Below are positions 1 through 3,746 of a stretch of 5,225 bases of DNA, piece after piece. This DNA comes from an uncultured Fibrobacter sp. GTDB lineage: Bacteria > Fibrobacterota > Fibrobacteria > Fibrobacterales > Fibrobacteraceae. The translations under genes and the position numbers were made by a program. The notes beneath the pieces were generated by a model, which saw only the letters and a list, made by a program, of their open reading frames with translations, ran no database searches and was not told where the DNA came from. Each line of letters starts with the position of its first letter. The stretch's first letter is position 1. Location: the NCBI GenBank assembly GCA_937891805.1, contig CALATK010000163.1:1-5225 (forward strand). The letters are read 5' to 3'.

Positions 1-257
1 ACTGCCTGGCACTTCGCCGAAGCGCCAGGCACCACCATGTCCTTGCCATCGACCTGCACCAGGCCGCCGTCAACCGTTTCGAGCTGGGTAAGGCAACGCA
101 AGAGCGTACTCTTGCCGGAACCGCTGGGGCCGATAATCGAGAGCACCTCCCCCGCCTTCAGGTCAAAAGAAATATCCTTGAGCACATGCAAGTCGCCAAA
201 GGACTTCTTGACGTGTTCTACCTTGAGGATCGGCGCAGATTCATTCACGTTTCCCAT
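1..257 (-). CDS. Polar amino acid ABC transporter ATP-binding protein (partial, 3' end outside window)
   Basis: ATPase subunit of an amino acid importer of the GlnQ/HisP type, which powers uptake from the cytoplasmic face of the inner membrane. Only the first 85 residues are in the window. They carry a typical N-terminal strand (ILKVEHVKKSFGDLHVLKDISF, residues 10-31) and a perfect Walker A motif, GPSGSGKST, at residues 43-51, followed by LLRCLTQLE and GGLVQVDGKD as in this family. The Q-loop, signature motif and Walker B lie beyond base 1. The ATG at 257 follows the permease stop codon by 8 bases, and a GAGG 7 bases upstream of it overlaps that stop, which supports translational coupling. 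It is the third gene of a binding protein-permease-ATPase operon. The substrate cannot be read from the sequence. A 29-base near-palindrome lies inside the coding region at 3-31. Confidence 0.93.
   Translation of the reverse strand, partial: MGNVNESAPILKVEHVKKSFGDLHVLKDISFDLKAGEVLSIIGPSGSGKSTLLRCLTQLETVDGGLVQVDGKDMVVPGASAKCQA
3..31. repeat. 29-base near-perfect palindrome inside the ATPase gene
   Basis: Outer arms TGCCTGGC (3-10) and GCCAGGCA (24-31) are exact complements. The inner arms CTTCG (12-16) and CGAAG (18-22) also match, around the central base at 17. The only mismatch is 11 against 23. Thirteen of fourteen pairs form, so DNA or mRNA could fold into a strong hairpin. The reading frame passes through it without a stop, so it is coding sequence as well. 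Its role, if any, is unknown. Confidence 0.6.
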
Positions 258-265
258 TCCACGCC

Positions 266-925
266 TCACTTATAGTAATTGAGTTTGCGTTCCACGTAGG
301 CAAAAAGCACGCTCAGCAAAAGGTTCGCCACATAGTAGAATACGCCCGCCACGAACAGCGGGTAAATGCTCGCGTAGGCGGCCTGCTGTTTCTTGGCCAG
401 CGCAAAAAGTTCCGTCACCGCAATCACCTGCGCAAGGGAAGTGTCCTTCACCAGCGTAATGACTTCGTTCGCGCTCGCGGGTACCACGCGCTTGACCACC
501 TGCGGGAGGATAATACGGAAGAACGTCTGCGTGCGGGTCATACCCAGCATGTAGGCCGCCTCGTACTGCCCCTTGGGTATAGACTGGATACCCCCGCGGA
601 AAATCTCGGCAAAGTAGGCCGCATAGTTTATCGAAAACGCCACAATCACCGCCGGGAAGCGGTCAAAAGAGAAATCCACGCCCGCATATTCGCTCAGGTA
701 GTAGGAACCGAAATAAATCGCCACAATCTGGAGCAGCAAGGGAGTGCCGCGCATCACCGAAATGTAGAACGACACCGGGTAGCGCACCACGCGCCACTTG
801 CTCATCTTGAGGACCGCGATGAGCAGGCCCAGCGGAATCGAGAACAGGAGCGTAAGCCCGAAAATGGCGAGCGTCGTGCAGAAGCCGCCCCAGAGAATCG
901 GGAGTAAATTGCTCAGGTCAGACAT
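266..925 (-). CDS. Polar amino acid ABC transporter permease (HisM/GlnP family)
   Basis: Inner-membrane channel subunit of the importer, 219 residues, the usual length for this family. Hydrophobic segments are visible at about residues 9-40, 62-77, 91-106, 160-176 and 188-210. The family hallmark RGTPLLLQ is at 59-66. The cytoplasmic EAA loop that docks on the ATPase runs from EIFRGGIQSIPKGQ (107-120) through EAAYMLGMTRTQTFFRIILPQ (122-142). The start at 925 lies 18 bases after the binding-protein stop codon, and the following ATPase begins 8 bases after this gene ends, so the three form one operon. The bases before the start are GC-rich with no convincing Shine-Dalgarno site, so translation may depend on coupling. 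It could act on glutamine, another polar amino acid or cystine; the sequence does not decide. Confidence 0.95.
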   Translation of the reverse strand: MSDLSNLLPILWGGFCTTLAIFGLTLLFSIPLGLLIAVLKMSKWRVVRYPVSFYISVMRGTPLLLQIVAIYFGSYYLSEYAGVDFSFDRFPAVIVAFSINYAAYFAEIFRGGIQSIPKGQYEAAYMLGMTRTQTFFRIILPQVVKRVVPASANEVITLVKDTSLAQVIAVTELFALAKKQQAAYASIYPLFVAGVFYYVANLLLSVLFAYVERKLNYYK

Positions 926-943
926 GGAACCGCGCGCCGGCCG

Positions 944-1735
944 TTACTTGCCGAACCACTTGGCAGAGATTTCGTCGAACTTGCCGTCGGCCTTCATGGC
1001 AGCCAGGGTGGAATTCACGGCATCGCGCAGGGCCTGGTCCTTCTTGCGGAAACCCACAGCATAGACTTCGTCGGAAAGGCCTTCTTCGAGTACCGTGTAG
1101 TCCTTAGCGTTCGTCACAATCCAGTACTTGGCCACGATTTCGTCCAGGAACACAGCATCGACACCGCCCTTGTCCAAATCCATGAGCGCCGTCTGGTTGT
1201 CGTCAAACGGGACGATTTCCTTGGCGGCCTTGCCCGCTTCGGAAGCATCCAGCAGCTTCTGGGCGGTAGAACCGTTCTGCACGGCAATCTTCTTGCCGGC
1301 GAGGGCAGCGAGATTTGCAAGAGACTTGTCCTTCACCGTGAAAATCATGCGGTTCTTGAGATACGGATCGCTCAGGTTCATGGCCTTCGCGCGGGCGCTG
1401 TCCACGCTCATGCCGTTCCAGATGCAGTCGATCTTGCCGGTGTTCAGTTCCTGTTCCTTAGCGTCCCAGGAAATCGGCTGCGTCTTGAGCTTCACGCCCA
1501 GGCGCGCACAAACTTCGGTAGCGAGGTCGATATCGAAACCCACGATGTTGTTGTCCTTGTCGCGGAAACCCATGGGCGGAAAAGAATCGTCGAGACCGAG
1601 CACAAACTCGCCCGCCGCCTTCACCTTGTTCAGGGATTCATCGGCCTGAGCCTTGGATTCTGCCTTCTGGTCATTACAGGCAGAAAGAACCGCGGCACAC
1701 GCAACCGCCGCAAACATCGCTAAAAGCTTTTTCAT
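944..1735 (-). CDS. Amino acid ABC transporter substrate-binding lipoprotein (SBP family 3)
   Basis: Extracytoplasmic receptor that captures an amino acid and delivers it to the permease. The protein has 263 residues. It starts with a lipoprotein signal peptide: MKK, a hydrophobic stretch (4-16) and lipobox LSAC at 17-20, with Cys20 as the predicted lipidated residue. A short Asn/Gln/Lys-rich linker follows. The family 3 solute-binding fold follows: GLDDSFPPMGF (47-57), VGFDIDLATEVCARLG (65-80), SARAKAMNLSDPYLKN (113-128) with Arg115 at the usual alpha-carboxylate-binding position, NGSTAQKLL (154-162), and VDAVFLDEIVAKYW (192-205) with Asp198 at the usual amino-group position. The start at 1735 is chosen because AGAGGA sits 7 bases upstream and the signal peptide begins exactly there. 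An in-frame ATG at 1786 would put 17 extra residues before the signal peptide. It is the first gene of the transporter operon, like glnHPQ. Ligand unknown. Confidence 0.95.
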   Translation of the reverse strand: MKKLLAMFAAVACAAVLSACNDQKAESKAQADESLNKVKAAGEFVLGLDDSFPPMGFRDKDNNIVGFDIDLATEVCARLGVKLKTQPISWDAKEQELNTGKIDCIWNGMSVDSARAKAMNLSDPYLKNRMIFTVKDKSLANLAALAGKKIAVQNGSTAQKLLDASEAGKAAKEIVPFDDNQTALMDLDKGGVDAVFLDEIVAKYWIVTNAKDYTVLEEGLSDEVYAVGFRKKDQALRDAVNSTLAAMKADGKFDEISAKWFGK

Positions 1736-1742
1736 CTTGAAG

Positions 1743-1748
1743 TCCTCT
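1743..1748 (-). promoter_or_regulatory. Shine-Dalgarno site of the substrate-binding protein gene
   Basis: AGAGGA on the minus strand, 7 bases before the ATG at 1735. It decides the start in favour of 1735 over the upstream in-frame ATG at 1786. Confidence 0.8.
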
Positions 1749-1765
1749 TTTTGATTTACAAGAGA

Positions 1766-1794
1766 AATATAGAAAAAGGGCCGCATTTCAATGA
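1766..1794 (-). promoter_or_regulatory. Weak candidate promoter of the amino acid transporter operon
   Basis: A TATATT element at 1766-1771 could be a -10 box, giving a short leader of about 25 bases before the start at 1735. Its -35 partner is poor. TTGAAA occurs at 1786-1791 but only 14 bases away, and the hexamers at 16-18 bases are weak matches. The element lies in the T-rich tail of the upstream terminator hairpin. No better candidate is obvious between the zeta-like gene and the transporter, but the call is tentative. Confidence 0.2.
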
Positions 1795-1819
1795 ATACGG
1801 ATAATCAAGCAGCCCTTTT
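1774..1819 (-). terminator. Hairpin terminator between the zeta-like gene and the transporter operon
   Basis: Arms 1774-1784 and 1809-1819 pair over 11 positions with one G-U wobble (read on the minus strand: AAAAGGGCTGC and GCGGCCCTTTT). They enclose a 24-base loop and are followed by a T-rich tail ending TATATTT. It sits 33 bases after the zeta-like stop codon and before the next operon, so it most likely ends the toxin-antitoxin-like transcript. The loop is long for a classical terminator. The stem is also A-rich at its base, so it could work on the plus strand, although no plus-strand gene is seen. Confidence 0.65.
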
Positions 1820-1851
1820 ATTTAACGCCTGTATGATTCAACCTTTTAATT

Positions 1852-2448
1852 CTACTTAAGAATCGTCATAGCCCATTGCGGAATGTCATCTGTATAGCAC
1901 TTTACCAGTTTCCCATCCGACATCCTGAACAAAAGCGAAGCGTCCTGGTCTTCTACCGAGTTGTCATAAACATAAAGACGATCCACCGATGGAATTATCT
2001 TCTTGCAGTTGAAAATAGACTTCTGATATCTAGAAATGATTTTAGAAATGGGAACATCATGGCCGCCCTGTATCACGCGCTTTGCAATTCTTGCGGCATT
2101 GATGGACGGGTGTGATGTTGCAACAAAAAACAAACGGATGAAATAACCCTGCTGTTTTGCACGGCAAACAAAGTCGACTTTTTCATCCGAAGAAAAAACG
2201 GATTCGAAAATAAGGCTTTGTAGGTTCTTCAAAGATTCTTCGCGCCAAGATTTGCAATAGCGGGCAGCGTCAAGAACAGCTTCGGGAGAGTTCCAGTCCC
2301 CAAAACGTTCCTGGGCTACATTATCCGGATTGATATAGACGGCGTTTTCCAGCCATTCGTGCCTAAGAATCTTTGATGTAATGGTCGTTTTTCCCGAACC
2401 ATTAGGGCCAGCAACGACAATGAGTACTGGGCGATGTTCTTCTGTCAT
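1852..2448 (-). CDS. Zeta-toxin-like P-loop kinase (putative toxin of a toxin-antitoxin pair)
   Basis: A 198-residue cytoplasmic P-loop protein of the zeta toxin / COG4185-like group. Visible features are the core strand VLIVVAGPNGSGKTT with Walker A GPNGSGKT at 14-21 (Lys20), YINPDNVA at 38-45 (Asp42), a conserved-looking FESVFSS at 81-87 (Glu82), GYFIRLFFVATSHP at 101-114, and the lid-like segment RVIQGGHDVPISKIISRY (124-141) with Arg124 and Arg140. The RV..GGHDVP...I..RY pattern is typical of this family. Classical zeta toxins phosphorylate UDP-N-acetylglucosamine; whether this branch does so is unknown. The start at 2448 is chosen because AGGGG lies just upstream and the domain begins here. 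An ATG at 2535 in the same frame overlaps the upstream gene and gives a non-conserved-looking tail. The gene lies 10 bases after the 57-residue gene, so the two are co-transcribed. The region is AT-richer than both neighbours, suggesting acquisition. Confidence 0.85.
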   Translation of the reverse strand: MTEEHRPVLIVVAGPNGSGKTTITSKILRHEWLENAVYINPDNVAQERFGDWNSPEAVLDAARYCKSWREESLKNLQSLIFESVFSSDEKVDFVCRAKQQGYFIRLFFVATSHPSINAARIAKRVIQGGHDVPISKIISRYQKSIFNCKKIIPSVDRLYVYDNSVEDQDASLLFRMSDGKLVKCYTDDIPQWAMTILK

Positions 2449-2458
2449 AACACCCCTG

Positions 2459-2632
2459 TTAACGGATGGTCGCGGCAGCCTTTTCGATTTCATCGAAAAA
2501 ACGTTTGGTTGCGTCGGCATTTGCCTTGCGGGCATCTTCGGCAGCTTCCCTCATTATCTGGGCAAGCATTTCATCGGTCGGCTCTTCCAAGTCCGTCAAT
2601 CTGTAAGAATCAATGCTTTTTGTCGTTGTCAT
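2459..2632 (-). CDS. Small acidic helical protein, putative antitoxin to the zeta-like kinase
   Basis: A 57-residue gene found by reading the minus strand just upstream of the zeta-like kinase. The protein begins MTTTKSIDSYRLTDLEEPTD and continues with EMLAQIMREAAEDARKANAD and ATKRFFDEIEKAAATIR. Residues 20-57 are rich in Ala, Glu, Lys and Arg and should form one or two amphipathic helices; there are no Cys, Trp or Gly residues. It has a strong ribosome site (AAGGAG, 6 bases before the ATG) and its own promoter, and it ends 10 bases before the kinase start. The size, helical character and position before a zeta-like toxin fit an antitoxin that binds the kinase. No DNA-binding domain is obvious, so it may not act alone as a repressor. 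I do not recognise it as classical Epsilon or PezA. Coding status is well supported by the ribosome site and spacing; the antitoxin role is inferred from position. Confidence 0.75.
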   Translation of the reverse strand: MTTTKSIDSYRLTDLEEPTDEMLAQIMREAAEDARKANADATKRFFDEIEKAAATIR

Positions 2633-2638
2633 AGGGCG

Positions 2639-2644
2639 CTCCTT
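2639..2644 (-). promoter_or_regulatory. Strong Shine-Dalgarno site of the putative antitoxin
   Basis: AAGGAG on the minus strand with 6 bases to the ATG at 2632. It is a better match and better spaced than the kinase's own AGGGG, so the small protein would be made in excess, as expected for an antitoxin. Confidence 0.8.
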
Positions 2645-2650
2645 GATGCC

Positions 2651-2666
2651 ATATTATGCATAATAT
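2651..2666. promoter_or_regulatory. Perfect 16-bp palindrome, candidate autoregulatory operator
   Basis: ATATTATGCATAATAT is its own reverse complement over all 16 bases. It overlaps the -10 region of the proposed promoter and lies 18 bases upstream of the putative antitoxin start. A dimeric repressor bound here would block transcription. Which protein binds it is unknown. Confidence 0.55.
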
Positions 2667-2690
2667 ACATTATTCAGGCAAAAAAAGCAA
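2653..2690 (-). promoter_or_regulatory. Sigma-70-like promoter(s) of the toxin-antitoxin-like operon
   Basis: On the minus strand TTGCTT (2685-2690) is followed after 17 bases by TATATT (2662-2667). A second, overlapping pair is TTGCCT (2676-2681), 17 bases, CATAAT (2653-2658). Both have ideal spacing and lie just upstream of the antitoxin ribosome site, giving a leader of about 15-25 bases. The 16-bp palindrome overlaps both -10 boxes. The first pair is preferred because its -10 box is a closer match. Confidence 0.55.
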
Positions 2691-2740
2691 TTCTGTGGGT
2701 TACACAATAGGATTTTGGGGATCCTCCCCCCACCATACGC

Positions 2741-2770
2741 AAAAAGGACCGCATTGCTGCGGTCCTTTTT
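2741..2770 (-). terminator. Strong hairpin terminator downstream of sdhB
   Basis: A perfect 13-bp stem: AAAAAGGACCGCA (2741-2753) pairs with TGCGGTCCTTTTT (2758-2770) around a 4-base loop. With an A-run at one end and a T-run at the other, it is a classical intrinsic terminator that would work in both directions. In context it ends the sdhAB transcript about 200 bases after the sdhB stop codon and insulates the next operon. Confidence 0.88.
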
Positions 2771-2780
2771 AACGCTTTAG

Positions 2781-2809
2781 ATCCTATCGGGGCTACGCCC
2801 CTCCAGGAT
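2781..2809. repeat. Imperfect palindrome with GGGGC-TAC-GCCCC core
   Basis: Inner arms GGGGC (2789-2793) and GCCCC (2797-2801) and outer arms ATCCT (2781-2785) and AGGAT (2805-2809) share the same centre at 2795, separated by 3-base unpaired stretches. It is the member of the intergenic palindrome cluster nearest the terminator. There is no T-run, so it is not itself a terminator. Confidence 0.55.
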
Positions 2810-2820
2810 AACACAGGAAA

Positions 2821-2845
2821 GGTCGGTGAGCCTGCCGAACCGACT
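2821..2845 (-). repeat. Stem-loop repeat copy 1 (core TCGGCAGGCTC)
   Basis: Arms GTCGGT (2822-2827) and ACCGAC (2839-2844), extended by a G-T pair at 2821/2845, enclose 11 bases. On the minus strand the core reads TCGGCAGGCTC, matching 10 of 11 bases of the core in the repeat at 2850-2876. The two copies are in opposite orientations with different arms. It looks like a dispersed REP-like element. Confidence 0.55.
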
Positions 2846-2849
2846 ATTC

Positions 2850-2876
2850 AGTTCACTTCGGCAAGCTCAGTGAACT
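2850..2876 (+). repeat. Stem-loop repeat copy 2 (core TCGGCAAGCTC)
   Basis: Perfect 8-bp arms AGTTCACT (2850-2857) and AGTGAACT (2869-2876) enclose the 11-base core TCGGCAAGCTC. It shares the core and the architecture of the repeat at 2821-2845, but the arm sequence differs while staying self-complementary. Similar TCGRCAAGCTC-cored palindromes are, from general memory, common in intergenic DNA of several bacterial groups; this was not checked. Confidence 0.6.
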
Positions 2877-2886
2877 TATTAATCGT

Positions 2887-2915
2887 TGCGCTTGCGCCCT
2901 GCGGGCTTAAGCGCA
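2887..2915. repeat. Imperfect palindrome TGCGCTT ... AAGCGCA
   Basis: Outer arms TGCGCTT (2887-2893) and AAGCGCA (2909-2915) share a centre with inner arms GCCC (2896-2899) and GGGC (2903-2906), with a 2x2 mismatch between them and a 3-base loop. It is part of the cluster between sdhB and its terminator. Function unknown. Confidence 0.5.
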
Positions 2916-2936
2916 GACTCGCGGCGCCTCGGTCAT

Positions 2937-2954
2937 GAGCAAGCGAGCTTGCTC
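2937..2954. repeat. Perfect palindrome GAGCAAGC-GA-GCTTGCTC near the sdhB stop
   Basis: Eight-base arms separated by two bases, only 15 bases beyond the sdhB stop codon. In RNA it would form about a 7-bp stem with a 4-base loop. It could protect the sdh mRNA 3' end from exonucleases. There is no T-run, so a terminator role is unlikely. Confidence 0.5.
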
Positions 2955-2969
2955 GCGACGCTCGGCTTG

Positions 2970-3746
2970 CTAGTCTTTCCCGTACACCTTTTCGGCGTAG
3001 GTCACGGTGGCGCCGAGGTATTCGCGGTTCATCTTGGCGATGTAATCCACGGTGATACCCTTCGGGCATGCGGCCTGGCATTCGTAAAGGTTCGTGCAGT
3101 TGCCGAAGCCTTCCTTGTCCATCTGGGCGACCATGGCGAGCACACGCTTCTTCGCCTCGACCTTGCCCTGGGGCAAGAAGCTGAGGTGAGAAACCTTGGC
3201 AGATACGAAGAGCATTGCGGATGCGTTCTTACAGGCGGCCACGCAGGCACCGCAACCGATACAGGCGGCAGCGTCGAAGGCGCGGTCGGCATCAGCCTTG
3301 GGAACCGGGATAGTGGATGCTTCAGGAGCGGCACCGGTGTTGACGGAAACGAAACCGCCAGCCTGGATGATGCGGTCGAAAGCGGTACGGTCCACGGCGC
3401 AGTCACGGATAACCGGGAATGCGGCGGCGCGCCACGGTTCGATCACGATGGTGTCGCCATCCTTGACCTTGCGCATGTGAAGCTGGCAAGTGGTGGTCGC
3501 ATGGTCAGGACCGTGCGGCATACCGTTGATGACGAGAGAGCACATGCCACAGATACCTTCGCGGCAGTCGTGGTCGAAGGCGAAGCCTTCCTTGCCCTGC
3601 TTCATCTGTTCTTCGTTCACGATGTCCAGCATTTCCAAGAAGGACATGTCCGGAGAAACATCGTTGATCTTGACAGTTTCGAACTGTCCCTTGGTCTTGG
3701 CATCCTTCTGACGCCAAATCTTCAAAGTCAAATTCAGTCCGCTCAT
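2970..3746 (-). CDS. sdhB: Succinate dehydrogenase / fumarate reductase iron-sulfur subunit
   Basis: Electron-transfer subunit of the membrane-bound succinate:quinone oxidoreductase or quinol:fumarate reductase. It passes electrons between the FAD of SdhA and quinone in the membrane subunit. The 258 residues contain all expected clusters: [2Fe-2S] ligands Cys61, Cys66, Cys69 and Cys87; [4Fe-4S] ligands Cys162, Cys165, Cys168 and Cys227; and [3Fe-4S] ligands Cys172, Cys217 and Cys223, with Leu220 where a fourth cysteine would otherwise sit. The length is normal for the family. The ATG at 3746 overlaps the sdhA TAA (TAATG), with AGGAG 9 bases upstream inside the end of sdhA, so translation is coupled. 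The gene is followed by a palindrome cluster and a strong terminator. The sequence does not tell whether it works as dehydrogenase or fumarate reductase; in an anaerobic succinate producer, fumarate reduction is the likelier net direction. Confidence 0.96.
   Translation of the reverse strand: MSGLNLTLKIWRQKDAKTKGQFETVKINDVSPDMSFLEMLDIVNEEQMKQGKEGFAFDHDCREGICGMCSLVINGMPHGPDHATTTCQLHMRKVKDGDTIVIEPWRAAAFPVIRDCAVDRTAFDRIIQAGGFVSVNTGAAPEASTIPVPKADADRAFDAAACIGCGACVAACKNASAMLFVSAKVSHLSFLPQGKVEAKKRVLAMVAQMDKEGFGNCTNLYECQAACPKGITVDYIAKMNREYLGATVTYAEKVYGKD

Noticed and set aside
1128..1649. 173-codon plus-strand open frame opposite the substrate-binding protein
   Set aside because: Low-complexity Ser/Ala/Arg-rich translation with no domain; the sense strand carries a clear binding-protein fold.
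1736..1786. N-terminal extension of the substrate-binding protein from an ATG at 1786
   Set aside because: It would place 17 residues before an intact lipoprotein signal peptide, whereas the ATG at 1735 has a well-spaced AGAGGA.
2449..2535. N-terminal extension of the zeta-like kinase from an ATG at 2535
   Set aside because: It overlaps the small upstream gene in another frame and adds a basic, Pro-rich tail with no domain; the start at 2448 has AGGGG upstream.
2381..2710. 109-codon plus-strand open frame across the toxin-antitoxin-like cassette
   Set aside because: Antisense to two genes with good ribosome sites; no motif or ribosome site of its own.
2717..2729. Small stem GGGGA-TCC-TCCCC upstream of the cassette promoter
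   Set aside because: Only 5 bp with a 3-base loop and no T-run; too short to call as a terminator or regulatory site.
2781..2954. Possible CRISPR array
   Set aside because: The repeats differ from one another in sequence and spacing, with no regular repeat-spacer pattern and no cas gene in view.
2848..3081. 77-codon minus-strand frame overlapping the end of sdhB and the palindromes
   Set aside because: Out of frame with sdhB, very Arg-rich, and its tail is translated repeat sequence.
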